From: DTU019 sp050949825
Lineage (GTDB): Bacteria > Bacillota > Syntrophomonadia > Syntrophomonadales > Syntrophomonadaceae
Assembly: GCA_050949825.1 (NCBI GenBank)
Contig: JBMNGL010000004.1
Coordinates: 55,502-119,501, forward strand
Reading direction: 5' to 3'
DNA length: 64,000 nt
The notes beneath the pieces are model-generated. The model was given only the letters and a program-made list of their open reading frames with translations. It did no database searches and was not told the origin of the DNA. The position numbers and the translations under genes are program-made. This document shows, in pieces, positions 8,461 through 17,131 of this stretch; the first letter of the stretch is position 1, and each line of letters opens with the position of its first letter.

Positions 8461-9477
8461 CTAACGCGAACCCCGCAGTATGTCTTGATAAACTGACTGG
8501 TAGTCGCGGGCCATACGCTGACGGGAAAAATTGATTTCCACCCATTCACGGCATTTGTGGCGATTCAGGGAGGCCACCCGGGGGAGCGCGTTGCAAGCCT
8601 GGGCAACATTTTGAACCAGGAATCCACTGACCCCATCGTTGATAACTTCGGACATAGACCCTTTATTAAAAGCGATGACCGGAGTTCCGCAGGCCATGGC
8701 TTCTACTACGGTAAGACCAAAAGGCTCCTTGAACGAAATGGGATGCAAAACGGCGTAAGCATGCCGCAACAGTTCATCACGTTTTGCGGGACCAACGGAG
8801 CCCACATAAATCACCTGGCGATTGTCCACATGAGGAGCAACGCGGTTATTGTAATAATCTTTATCCTGGATAATCCCGGCAATAAAGAGTTTCATACCAC
8901 TCTGTTGCGCAATTTCTATGGCTTGTTCGGTGCCTTTGTCAGGATGGATACGGCCCAGGTAAAGCAGGTACTCGCCTACTTCATCACAAAAGGTGAAGTG
9001 GCTCAGGTCTATGCCATGGTACACGGTGCGAAAATAGGTTAAATCGTGATGCCGATCGGCATTGCTTATGGATATATAATAATTGCAGCGGTTATACTCC
9101 CGGTAAATCGGGATAATTTTGGGGGAAGAAAAACCATGAATAGTTGTGACCATCGGTACATCTACCATACGACTAAAGGCTAAAGGAACAAAATCGTAAT
9201 GGTTATGTATAATGTCGTACTGAGGCGCGTTCTCAAATAGATGGGCGATATGCATAATCTCCCATACCTTGGGATCGATGTCGCGATTCTCTTCGTAAGG
9301 GTAGGGGCAGATATATTCCAGGCGGGCTGCAGTAATAGAATCGCCGGTAGCGTAAAGGGTCACATCGTGACCAAGCTTAACCAGCTCTTCGGTAAGATTG
9401 GAGACCACCAGTTCCCACGGTCCGTAGTGACGGGGCGGTGTTCTCCAGGCAATAGGGGACAATAAAGCGATTTTCAT
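8461..9477 (-). CDS. Glycosyltransferase family 4 (GT-B fold)
   Basis: A 338-residue retaining glycosyltransferase with two Rossmann-like halves. The N-terminal half starts MKIALLSPIAWRTPP and has the glycine-rich acceptor loop (PRHYGPWELVVSNL). The C-terminal half has GRIHPDKGTEQAIEIA and the EX7E-type donor site EPFGLTVVEAMACGTPVIA. It transfers a sugar from a nucleotide-sugar donor; the acceptor is unknown. GGAGG precedes the ATG at 9477. An 80-codon ORF lies 12 bp upstream and may be co-transcribed. The gene stands between two repeat arrays rather than in a polysaccharide cluster. Confidence 0.87.
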   Translation of the reverse strand: MKIALLSPIAWRTPPRHYGPWELVVSNLTEELVKLGHDVTLYATGDSITAARLEYICPYPYEENRDIDPKVWEIMHIAHLFENAPQYDIIHNHYDFVPLAFSRMVDVPMVTTIHGFSSPKIIPIYREYNRCNYYISISNADRHHDLTYFRTVYHGIDLSHFTFCDEVGEYLLYLGRIHPDKGTEQAIEIAQQSGMKLFIAGIIQDKDYYNNRVAPHVDNRQVIYVGSVGPAKRDELLRHAYAVLHPISFKEPFGLTVVEAMACGTPVIAFNKGSMSEVINDGVSGFLVQNVAQACNALPRVASLNRHKCREWVEINFSRQRMARDYQSVYQDILRGSR

Positions 9478-9489
9478 GACAGACCTCCA

Positions 9490-9732
9490 CTATGGTTTTT
9501 GATCAATGACATTTTGAGCCGAACAGTCGTCGCGCTGGCGGCGATTGGTATAAACTCTGCTGCCGGCACAATCATCAAAAGGCTGCGGGGTACCAATATA
9601 CTGGTCGGCATTCTTGAGCAGAAGATCACGCAGCAGGTCCCCTACCAGGTGCCAATTCAGATATACTGATCGGCATTCTGTTAAAGAGGCAGGCCAGTAA
9701 TTGATATCATGTATTGATGTGTCTTCCTTCAT
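9490..9732 (-). CDS. Hypothetical protein, 80 aa
   Basis: An 80-codon ORF ending 12 bp before the glycosyltransferase. It has no signal peptide, membrane helix or motif I recognise; the composition is mixed with three cysteines. No ribosome binding site precedes the ATG at 9732, though GGAAG occurs a few codons inside. It could be a small partner of the glycosyltransferase or a chance ORF. Confidence 0.35.
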   Translation of the reverse strand: MKEDTSIHDINYWPASLTECRSVYLNWHLVGDLLRDLLLKNADQYIGTPQPFDDCAGSRVYTNRRQRDDCSAQNVIDQKP

Positions 9733-9775
9733 AGATGATTATTCCCCTGCGAAAAGTAATAATTCATATTCGTCT

Positions 9776-10170
9776 GTCATCCTGAGCGAAGCGAAGGATC
9801 TTTCCCCGGGGGGTTGTTGGCTGCGCGAAAGATCCTTCTGGTGCTGCCCTCAGAATTCCCATGTGTTACCCACCACGATAAATGAAAATGTTGCTCCTGA
9901 TATATAATCCTTCGGGCGTCGCCCTCTGGTGTCATCCTGAGCGGAGCGAAGGATCTTTCCCGGGGGTTGTTGGCTGCGCGAAAGATCCTTCTGGTGCTGC
10001 CCTCAGAATTCCCATGTGTTACCCACCACGATAAAGAAAATGTTGCTCCTGATATATAATCCTTCGGGCGTCGCCCTCTGGTGTCATCCTGAGCGGAGCG
10101 AAGGATCTTTCCTCGGGGGGATTGTTGGCTGCGCGAAATATCCTTTGGGCGTTGCCCTCAGGATGACAAA
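9776..10170. repeat. Three tandem copies of a ~153-bp unit carrying the palindromic repeat
   Basis: GTCATCCTGAG starts at 9776, 9931 and 10083, spacings of 155 and 152 bp. Each unit contains GCGAAGGATCTTTCC, a centre GGTTGTTGGCTGCGCG, AAGATCCTTC and a tail (CAGAATTCCCATGTGTTAC and CACGATAAA) leading into the next copy. The third unit ends with the full right arm CCCTCAGGATGACA. The array fills the gap between the glycosyltransferase block and the acyl-CoA dehydrogenase terminator and contains no credible gene. Confidence 0.9.
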
Positions 10171-10211
10171 ACCGGACCAGGTGAAATGGCCATGAAAGGC
10201 AATAAAAGGCA

Positions 10212-10242
10212 ATAAAAAACAGCCGGGTTAGAAACCCGGCTG
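10212..10242 (-). terminator. Intrinsic terminator of the acyl-CoA dehydrogenase operon
   Basis: CAGCCGGGTT (10220-10229) pairs perfectly with AACCCGGCTG (10233-10242) around an AGA loop. On the minus strand it is followed by TTTTTTATTG. It lies 24 bp after the dehydrogenase stop codon. Confidence 0.93.
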
Positions 10243-10266
10243 TTGATACTGGCATTATACCCCGAT

Positions 10267-12099
10267 TTACATGAAGGCTTCTTCGGCAACTTCTGCTGCG
10301 GAGTGGTCAGCAGCTATTATGGCAGCCTCGAATCCAAATATCTCGGGAACCACATTCAGGATGTAGAATCTGGCGGTGGCAATCTTGCTCTTATAGAAGT
10401 TGGCATCAAAGTGGTCTTCGCCAACTTCGGCCAGCTTCTTGGCAGCCAGCAGGGCCTGATCAGCCATCAACTTGCCGCAAACCATCCTGGCGGAGGCATG
10501 CATCATACGGGTGGCAAACATCTGGCTCATGGCAGGATTCTCAGCTTTCCATACGCCGTTCTGTGCCATGATGTGGTTAAAGGCGGCGAAAGCTTTTTCC
10601 AGCATGTCAAATTCAGCAGCAAAGGCGTCGGTCTTCTTCTCGGCGATAAAGTCGCCAATGTCTTTCACCCACAACTTAAAGGTTTCGCCCTTGTTCATGG
10701 TGTACTTGCGCCCGGTAAAGTCCTGGGCCTGCATGAAGTTGGTGCCTTCCCACAAGGAGTAGATCTTGCAGTCACGGGCCAGGGATGCCGGAGCATACTC
10801 TTCCATAAAGCCGTAGCCACCATGGACCTGGATGGCTTCTGCGGTCATCGCCCATGCCATATCAGATACATAGGCTTTGCACAGCGGGTTCTGAACCATG
10901 AACATGTCGTCGGCCCACTTTCTGAGTTCCTCAGTCGGGGCTTCCTTGGAGTAGTCGATATACCAGTAGGACTGGTATATTATCGCCCGACTGGCTTCCA
11001 TAACGGCCTTCTGCAGCATCAGCATACGGCGGACGTCTTCGTGTTCAATGATGCGGACGCTCGGTCCTTTGGGGTTCTTGAAATGCGCACTCTGTACGCG
11101 GACCTTGGCATAGTCAAGGGCTGCGTAGTAGGCTGCACCAAATGCGCCCAGGGAGAAGATACCGGTGTTGATACGCTCTTCGTTCATCATCTGGAACATC
11201 TGAGCCATACCTCTGCCGCGGCCTTCTACCGGACCATTACCGATCATATAGCCATAGCAATTATCGTTTTCACCAAAGGCCAGGGTGCAGGTGGAAGAGC
11301 CATGGATGCCCATTTTGTGCTCGATACCCACGGTGGTTACGTCATTCCATGCGCCCTGTTTGCCTTCTTTGTCGACCCAGAACTTGGGAACGACCAGGCA
11401 GTTAATGCCCGCGGTGCCGGGTTTGGCATCCGGACCTTTGGCCAGGACCAGATGAATGATGTTTTCAACGCCGTCCCAGTCACCAGTGGTTATAAAGCAC
11501 TTCTGCCCTTTAACCTTCCAAATGTCCGGATCCTCGGTGGGGAAGCATCTGGTAGTAACCGCACCTACATCGGAGCCTGCGCCTGGTTCAGTAAGACCCA
11601 TGGTGCCGCCCCATTCGCCAGCATACATTTTGGGAAGGAAGATTTCCTGATACTCGGGTTTGAGATTATACTGCAAGACGGTAGTAGCGCCCTGGGTCAA
11701 ACACCATAGCATAACCATGGCCGGTGATGCACCGGACTGCATTTCCAGGATGGGGGCATACCAATACAAGGGCATGCGGCCTTCAACCTGGCGGTCGCCG
11801 AACTGCGGACCCAAGCCGGCTTCAATAACAGTGTTATAGACTGTCTTGAATACGTCGGGGCTTACAACTGCACTTTCGTTACCTCCGACATATTTCATGC
11901 CGATCTCATCGGATTCTTTGTTAGCCGGGCAGAGTACATCACGGCAAATTTTAAAGTTAACGTCGCAAATAGCATCGAAGTCATCGATTCCGTAGTAGTC
12001 TTTGTAAGCATCGCAGCCCAAAATCTTTTCGGAATCCAGCCATTCTTTTATCTGGAACTTAATGTCCCGTGTCTGATACAAATAATTGTAATGTGGCAA
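10267..12099 (-). CDS. Acyl-CoA dehydrogenase, long C-terminally extended type
   Basis: A 610-residue flavoprotein oxidising acyl-CoA to 2-enoyl-CoA. It is much longer than the 380-residue butyryl-CoA dehydrogenase class. The dehydrogenase core shows FAD/substrate motifs MGLTEPGAGSDVG and KCFITTG, and the C-terminal half has the catalytic glutamate region YSLWEGTNFMQAQDF (Glu about 450). The remaining 150 residues are a helical extension typical of the long bacterial subfamily. The start is TTG at 12099 with GAAGGAGGG upstream. It closes a minus-strand operon with crotonase and thiolase, so it very likely acts in butyrate or longer fatty acid oxidation, passing electrons to an electron-transfer flavoprotein encoded elsewhere. 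Confidence 0.93.
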   Translation of the reverse strand: MPHYNYLYQTRDIKFQIKEWLDSEKILGCDAYKDYYGIDDFDAICDVNFKICRDVLCPANKESDEIGMKYVGGNESAVVSPDVFKTVYNTVIEAGLGPQFGDRQVEGRMPLYWYAPILEMQSGASPAMVMLWCLTQGATTVLQYNLKPEYQEIFLPKMYAGEWGGTMGLTEPGAGSDVGAVTTRCFPTEDPDIWKVKGQKCFITTGDWDGVENIIHLVLAKGPDAKPGTAGINCLVVPKFWVDKEGKQGAWNDVTTVGIEHKMGIHGSSTCTLAFGENDNCYGYMIGNGPVEGRGRGMAQMFQMMNEERINTGIFSLGAFGAAYYAALDYAKVRVQSAHFKNPKGPSVRIIEHEDVRRMLMLQKAVMEASRAIIYQSYWYIDYSKEAPTEELRKWADDMFMVQNPLCKAYVSDMAWAMTAEAIQVHGGYGFMEEYAPASLARDCKIYSLWEGTNFMQAQDFTGRKYTMNKGETFKLWVKDIGDFIAEKKTDAFAAEFDMLEKAFAAFNHIMAQNGVWKAENPAMSQMFATRMMHASARMVCGKLMADQALLAAKKLAEVGEDHFDANFYKSKIATARFYILNVVPEIFGFEAAIIAADHSAAEVAEEAFM

Positions 12100-12172
12100 T
12101 ACAATTCCCTCCTTCTAAGGTTAGTTTAAAATTTTTATGGGGTTTTTGGCCAAAGCCAAAACTGATGTATAT

Positions 12173-12198
12173 CCTGCCTGGCATGGCAACCAGGCAGG
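12173..12198 (-). promoter_or_regulatory. Strong hairpin between thiolase and acyl-CoA dehydrogenase
   Basis: CCTGCCTGG and CCAGGCAGG form a perfect 9-bp stem around an 8-base loop, 12 bp after the thiolase stop. No U-tract follows on the minus strand, so it may tune mRNA stability or partial read-through rather than terminate. A second inverted repeat (GTTTTTGGC / GCCAAAAC) lies just beyond at 12142-12161. Confidence 0.6.
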
Positions 12199-12210
12199 TA
12201 TAATTTCAAA

Positions 12211-13398
12211 TTACAGAGCCTCTACGATCAGGGCAGTACCTTGTCCACCGCCAATGCACAGAGTGGCCAAACCTGTCTTTGAGCCGCGTTTCTGCATCTC
12301 ATAAAGCAGGGTGACAAGAATACGAGCGCCGGAAGAGCCGATCGGATGGCCGATAGCAATGGCGCCGCCATTTACATTAACCTTTTCCATCTTGTCAGCC
12401 CAGCCCAAGTCACGGGCCACCGCAATGGATTGAGCGGCGAAGGCTTCATTGGCTTCGATTAAATCGATATCATCTACGGTCATATTAACTTTGGCCAGGG
12501 CCTTTCTAACAGCCGGCACCGGACCTACACCCATGATCTTGGGATCTACGCCACCGGAAGCATAGCTTAAGACCTTGGCCATGGGCTTAATTCCGAGAGC
12601 ATCGGCTTTTTCCTTGGACATAACCACTACTGCCGCAGCGGCGTCATTGATACCCGAAGCATTGCCGGCGGTTACACTGCCGTCTTTCTTGAAAGCGGGT
12701 CTCAGTTTGGCCAATCCTTCAATGGTGGTGTTGGCTTTGATGTATTCATCGGCATCGAATACAGTGTCACCCTTTTTGCCAGGGATAACAACCGGGACGA
12801 TTTCATCTTTAAACTTGCCGGCTGCTTGAGCAGCCGCAGCGAGCTGTTGGCTGCGCAGACCGAAAGCGTCTTGTTCTTCTCTGGTAATACCATATTGTTC
12901 GTTGACGTTTTCAGCGGTGATACCCATGTGGTAGCCGTTGAAGATGTCGGTTAAGCCGCCGAATACCATTTCGTCAATCATAGTTCCGTTGCCCATTCTG
13001 TAGCCATAGCGGGCTTTGGGGATTATATAGGGAGCTGCGCTCATGTTCTCGACCCCGCCGGCCAGAATGATATCCGCATCCCCGGCTTTAATTAACTGGG
13101 CAGCCAGGCTGACTGCTCTCAAGCCAGATCCGCAAACCTTGTTGATGGTGAAAGCGGTTACTTCTTTGGGAATGCCGGCACCAATTGAGCACTGGCGGGC
13201 GATGTTCTGGCCCAGTCCAGCTTGCAGAACACAACCGAATATAACTTCGTCGAGCTGATCTCCGGTGATGCCGGCTCTTTTTAGCGCTTCCGCCATTGCG
13301 ATGGCACCCAGTTTAGCAGAAGCAACGTCTTTTAAGGCTCCACCGAAAGAACCTACAGGGGTACGGCATGCGCCGACTAATACGACTTCTCTTGACAT
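12211..13398 (-). CDS. Acetyl-CoA acetyltransferase (thiolase)
   Basis: A 395-residue thiolase that cleaves acetoacetyl-CoA with CoA to two acetyl-CoA in beta-oxidation. The nucleophile Cys is in NKVCGSGLRAV, the catalytic His in NEAFAAQ and GHPIGSSGAR, and the second Cys in the canonical CIGGGQG near the C-terminus. The length is normal. The ATG at 13398 has GGAGAGGTG upstream; the longer reading frame start at 13437 lacks a site. It is the middle gene of crotonase > thiolase > acyl-CoA dehydrogenase. A second, longer thiolase lies at 23531. Confidence 0.95.
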   Translation of the reverse strand: MSREVVLVGACRTPVGSFGGALKDVASAKLGAIAMAEALKRAGITGDQLDEVIFGCVLQAGLGQNIARQCSIGAGIPKEVTAFTINKVCGSGLRAVSLAAQLIKAGDADIILAGGVENMSAAPYIIPKARYGYRMGNGTMIDEMVFGGLTDIFNGYHMGITAENVNEQYGITREEQDAFGLRSQQLAAAAQAAGKFKDEIVPVVIPGKKGDTVFDADEYIKANTTIEGLAKLRPAFKKDGSVTAGNASGINDAAAAVVVMSKEKADALGIKPMAKVLSYASGGVDPKIMGVGPVPAVRKALAKVNMTVDDIDLIEANEAFAAQSIAVARDLGWADKMEKVNVNGGAIAIGHPIGSSGARILVTLLYEMQKRGSKTGLATLCIGGGQGTALIVEAL

Positions 13399-13451
13399 TA
13401 ATAAATCACCTCTCCTAAAAATTTTGATAAAAAGCAAAAACCAATTTCACT

Positions 13452-14234
13452 TTATTTTCCAGTGAAATTGGCAGGTCTCTTCTCTACAAAGGCATTCATG
13501 CCTTCTTTTTGATCGACGGTTGCAAAGCACAGACCGAAAATGTCTGCTTCAAAAGCGATGGCACGATCAATGTCGGTTTGCATACCGCTGTCGGCTGCTG
13601 CCTTGCAATAACGCACTGCAATTTGACCTTTGGCAATGATGCGTTTGGCAATGTCTTTGACGGTTTGCATCAGTTCTTCTGCAGGTACAACCTGATTGAC
13701 CAGACCGATTCTCAAGGCCTCGTTGGCATCGATTACATCTGCGGTATAAAGCAGTTGTTTGGCCATACCGGGTCCGATTAAACGCGGCAAACGCTGGGTA
13801 CCGCCGAATCCGGGTGTAATACCCAGACCAACCTCAGGTTGTCCAAATTTGGCCCGGAAAGAGGCAATGCGGAAGTCGCACGCCATGGCCAGTTCACAGC
13901 CGCCCCCCAGGGCAAACCCGTTGACCGCTGCAATGACTGGTTTCTCCAGCAACTCAATGCTGCGGAACACTTGATTGCCAAGCATGGAAAATGCTCTGCT
14001 CGCGGCGGCATTCAATGGCGCCATGTAAGCAATATCCGCCCCGGCAACAAAGGACTTGTCACCAGCCCCGGTTATAATCAGGACATCGATTTCAGCATCT
14101 TCACCGATTTTGGCAATAGCGTCTTTTAATTCAACTAACGTTGCGGCATTTAAAGCATTCAATGCTTTGGGTCTGTTGATATAGAGTATGGCAAGCCTGT
14201 CTTCCTTTTCTAGTAAAATGTTTTCGTACGCCAT
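13452..14234 (-). CDS. Enoyl-CoA hydratase (crotonase)
   Basis: A 260-residue crotonase hydrating crotonyl-CoA to 3-hydroxybutyryl-CoA. It shows the oxyanion-hole segments GAGDKSFVAGADI and NGFALGGGCELAMACD, and the two catalytic glutamates fall in CELAMACD and GQPEVGLGI. The ATG at 14234 has GGGGAGG upstream; the longer upstream frame is not supported. It is the first gene of the minus-strand beta-oxidation operon. It is clearly paralogous to the crotonase at 25828 (both end VEKR.ANF.GK). Confidence 0.95.
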   Translation of the reverse strand: MAYENILLEKEDRLAILYINRPKALNALNAATLVELKDAIAKIGEDAEIDVLIITGAGDKSFVAGADIAYMAPLNAAASRAFSMLGNQVFRSIELLEKPVIAAVNGFALGGGCELAMACDFRIASFRAKFGQPEVGLGITPGFGGTQRLPRLIGPGMAKQLLYTADVIDANEALRIGLVNQVVPAEELMQTVKDIAKRIIAKGQIAVRYCKAAADSGMQTDIDRAIAFEADIFGLCFATVDQKEGMNAFVEKRPANFTGK

Positions 14235-14773
14235 AAGATACCTCCCCTTCGTTGGCTTACAAGTGGGTATCCCACTTTGAACTCCTCCATCCCCCCTTAA
14301 TATCGAAATCAAAAACGTGACACAGAGAGCTTCTTCCCTCTAAACATATAAGTATTGAGACTTTGTCCAAATACATGGAAATACACGAAAAACCCACTAT
14401 TTCGTAAGCTTAAAAAGCGGCCTTCCCGCGATATGGCCTGTACCGGACTTATCCCCATTTAGGGCCAAAAAAACCTCATTATCATGCGCCTTACGATCAG
14501 GCTGCGAATAATTTATCTAAAATGCCGGGTTTGGATATCATGAAGATTAATATCATAGAGCATACTCTATGTATGAACTGGGGCTTTATTGTGGTATTTT
14601 CTCTCTACGGTCCCCCCGGAGCCAGCAATCTCAAATCACTTTGCGGATACTCACAGTTTCTTTTAGGGTACGACCATACTATAATTATATTACTAATTAT
14701 AGTATATATGATATATATTTTGGAAGGTAATAACTGGTTTGTTTTGTAAATTCCCAATAAGGAGAAAGATTTC
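14235..14773. other. Divergent intergenic region between crotonase and rhomboid genes
   Basis: About 540 bp, AT-rich in its right third. It must hold promoters for both directions. I found no sigma-54 motif here on either strand. Apart from the palindrome at 14676-14705 I see nothing I can name; short ORFs inside lack ribosome binding sites. Confidence 0.5.
14676..14705. promoter_or_regulatory. AT-rich perfect palindrome, possible operator
   Basis: ATACTATAATTA and TAATTATAGTAT form 12-bp perfect arms around TATTAC, 69 bp before the rhomboid start. The arms contain TATAAT-like -10 sequences on both strands. This could be a regulator site overlapping a promoter; the role is inferred. Confidence 0.45.
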
Positions 14774-15454
14774 ATGTTCCCTCTTCGCGATAGCACCCCA
14801 AGTGACCATTTTCCCCTGGTGACGGTTGGCATCATAATTGTGAATCTGCTGGTATTTTTGTTCGAGAGCGGTCTCAGCGAAGCACAGCTTAATGCGATTA
14901 TATACCAATTTGGCTTCGTTCCCGCTTATATTCAAACCAATCAAATTGACCCTATAGTATATATTCCATTTCTAACCTCAATGTTCCTGCATGGAAGTTG
15001 GATGCATGTTATTGGAAACATGTGGATGCTGTGGTTATTTGGAGACAATGTGGAAGACTGCATGGGAAGACGCAAATTCTTGCTGTTTTACCTGGGGACC
15101 GGGACCATTGCAGCCTTGAGCCACTATTTAACCGATCCGCTCTCCACCATACCGGTGGTGGGAGCATCTGGAGCGGTGGCCGGTATAATGGGCGCCTACT
15201 TTTTAATGTTTAAAAGAGCCCGGGTTCTGACCTTTATTTTCCCCATTTTTTTAATTAATATACCGGCCTGGTTTTTCCTTGGGATGTGGGCTATCACCCA
15301 ACTGTGGAGTGGTGCTGCTTCGCTGTTGCACAACTATGCCACCAGCAGCGGGCAGATCGCCTTCTGGGCGCATATCGGGGGCTTCGCCGCCGGCATGCTG
15401 CTCTATCGCCTATTCCTCAAGCCGCAAGCCCGGCAGCGCTTGGCCAATGGTTAA
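14774..15454 (+). CDS. Rhomboid-family intramembrane serine protease
   Basis: A 226-residue polytopic membrane protein. The catalytic Ser is in GASGAVAGIMGAYF (about residue 137), and the catalytic His is in HIGGFAAGMLLYR near the C-terminus. The first transmembrane region is followed by the conserved HGSWMHVIGNMWMLWLFGDNVED loop. The family cleaves membrane-anchored substrates within the bilayer. GGAGAAAG precedes the ATG. It overlaps the convergent hypothetical gene by four bases. The substrate is unknown. Confidence 0.92.
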   Translation: MFPLRDSTPSDHFPLVTVGIIIVNLLVFLFESGLSEAQLNAIIYQFGFVPAYIQTNQIDPIVYIPFLTSMFLHGSWMHVIGNMWMLWLFGDNVEDCMGRRKFLLFYLGTGTIAALSHYLTDPLSTIPVVGASGAVAGIMGAYFLMFKRARVLTFIFPIFLINIPAWFFLGMWAITQLWSGAASLLHNYATSSGQIAFWAHIGGFAAGMLLYRLFLKPQARQRLANG

Positions 15455-16632
15455 GCATGGGCGCTTTCCAGGCTTTCCTGTTTTTTACTCAGCAAACGAT
15501 CAATATGTTCATTGGCAAAGCGCAGTCCTTCGTCACTGCTTTGCAGAAAATATATGGTATTTTCAATGCGTTCCTGACTGGCCTTAATTTCATACCAGTG
15601 CTGTTCTTCTTCGAAAAGGTTCATACAGTCCTGCAGGTCATTGGCGCGCCCCGTATCCAGGTACTGTCTGAAAGTATTCAGTGTTCTAATATCCTGATAG
15701 GATCCATGTATCGGCGATCTGGATAGGACGGTGTTGTAAATCGCCAGCATTTCCCGGGTATGGCCTAGTTGCTCCTCGGCTTGATGGATATCCTGCAGGC
15801 AGGCATCTATGAAGTCCTCGCCGCATTTATCCCATTTTTCCAGGGTGTCTTTATAGCGGTCACAGGCTTTAACATATTCCCGATAACGCAGCAAATAGAT
15901 TTTCATATGGTGATTATATTCGAGGCACTCCTGATGATATTTCTTTCGTGACCGCGACAGCAGGCCTTGTAGTGGAATCAGGCCGACATTGCTATTGAAC
16001 TCGGGTTTAAGGGGTTTGTCGGGGATGTTATCAGGTGTATAAGGCACGATGCTTTCCTGGTTGAGGATGGCCTGGCGCTCTTCAACCAGCTTTTGCAGGT
16101 AATTGTGATGGCGATTCAGTTTCTCGATTTCCTGCAGGCTGATCAGGCACATATCAATGTCGCGAATAATATCCTCCCGGCTTTTGCTGCTTTTCTTGCT
16201 GTTTTTTTTGGACTTTACATAGATATTAACCTCATCCAGCATGGCCGGGGTTTCTTTTAAGATGGTGATGGCAGCAAAGTCCTGTAATGTCAGCATTTGA
16301 TTGCTTTCAGGCTTATCTTTCGTAAAATAGAAACGCGTATTGGTGGCTGGAAAATAATACGGGCCAATGGTATTCAGGAATTCATTGTCCGCCAAAAGCT
16401 CTACCTCTTCAGCAGCGTTCAGGTAGCTGTCCCATAAATCCAGCCACAGCTTGCAGGAGGTCCGCCCCCGGGGGCCGTTCCTGGCCAGATCTCGCGTTTG
16501 CTGGTAGATTTCCACAGGTATCTTGATAAAGGAGTTATAATAGTAAAACAGTACATCCTGAGGTGGATATTGTATGATTAGAGATAGATCCATATAATGC
16601 ACAGCATCTTTGTGCAGAAAGGTAAAAAACAT
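15451..16632 (-). CDS. Hypothetical protein with long helical/coiled-coil segments
   Basis: About 393 residues, no family recognised. There is no signal peptide or clear membrane helix. Residues about 165-215 and 245-330 are charged and helix-prone (EIEKLNRHHNYLQKLVEERQ), consistent with coiled coil. Basic patches occur (KSKKNSKKSSKSRED). It is rich in Tyr, Asn and His. Two starts exist, ATG at 16638 and 16632, behind AAGGGGGG; the second has better spacing. It is convergent with the rhomboid gene and transcribed alone. Confidence 0.7.
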   Translation of the reverse strand: MFFTFLHKDAVHYMDLSLIIQYPPQDVLFYYYNSFIKIPVEIYQQTRDLARNGPRGRTSCKLWLDLWDSYLNAAEEVELLADNEFLNTIGPYYFPATNTRFYFTKDKPESNQMLTLQDFAAITILKETPAMLDEVNIYVKSKKNSKKSSKSREDIIRDIDMCLISLQEIEKLNRHHNYLQKLVEERQAILNQESIVPYTPDNIPDKPLKPEFNSNVGLIPLQGLLSRSRKKYHQECLEYNHHMKIYLLRYREYVKACDRYKDTLEKWDKCGEDFIDACLQDIHQAEEQLGHTREMLAIYNTVLSRSPIHGSYQDIRTLNTFRQYLDTGRANDLQDCMNLFEEEQHWYEIKASQERIENTIYFLQSSDEGLRFANEHIDRLLSKKQESLESAHA

Positions 16633-16781
16633 AACCATAAACCCCCCTTAAGTTTCTATAAACAACTTCTATAAATTACCAGGAATTCCTTCTTTACGGA
16701 ATTAATTTTATTATTAAATAGTTTTTAGCAAAATTGCCTGGAGTATATAAGCCACATATCAAGGAAGTGAGGTGATTTCTA

Positions 16782-17099
16782 ATGAGTGCAAGCAAACCCC
16801 GGTTGCCCTGGTTTGTGGCACAAATGGAACAGTACGACACCGAACTGTACCGCTTGTCGGCAGATAGTGTAACAACAGCCATGGCCCCGGGCGCATTGGA
16901 TTACAAAACCAAGTGTCTAATAGTGTTGGCCCTGGATGCTTTAAAAGGTGCGGCCCAGGGGGTGAAAACGGTGGCTGAGCAAGCGCGTGCGGCTGGGGCT
17001 ACACAGGCAGAGATTGTGGAAGCTTTGCGGCTGGCTTATTTCGTCAGCGGCATGGATATCGTTAAAATCGGCCTTAATGCCTTTGAAGAAGGCCGATAA
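16782..17099 (+). CDS. Carboxymuconolactone decarboxylase-like protein lacking the CXXC
   Basis: A 105-residue helical protein with the AhpD/CMD fold signature: APGALDYKTKCLIVLALDAL, then EQARAAGATQAEIVEALRLAYFVSGM. In peroxidatic AhpD proteins a CXXC lies where this protein has ALKGAAQGVKTVAEQAR, so the redox cysteines are missing; the only Cys is earlier in KTKCL. It is therefore unlikely to be a peroxidase and may be a CMD-fold enzyme or structural protein of unknown role. GGAAGTGAGGTG precedes the ATG. A HAD phosphatase follows 32 bp later. Confidence 0.8.
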   Translation: MSASKPRLPWFVAQMEQYDTELYRLSADSVTTAMAPGALDYKTKCLIVLALDALKGAAQGVKTVAEQARAAGATQAEIVEALRLAYFVSGMDIVKIGLNAFEEGR

Positions 17100-17131
17100 T
17101 TCTGCTATGGTGAAAGTATAAGGAGCGACTC

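Noticed and set aside
10243..11709. Plus-strand ORF of 488 codons
   Set aside because: Fully antisense to a clear acyl-CoA dehydrogenase with intact motifs; no ribosome binding site or family pattern.
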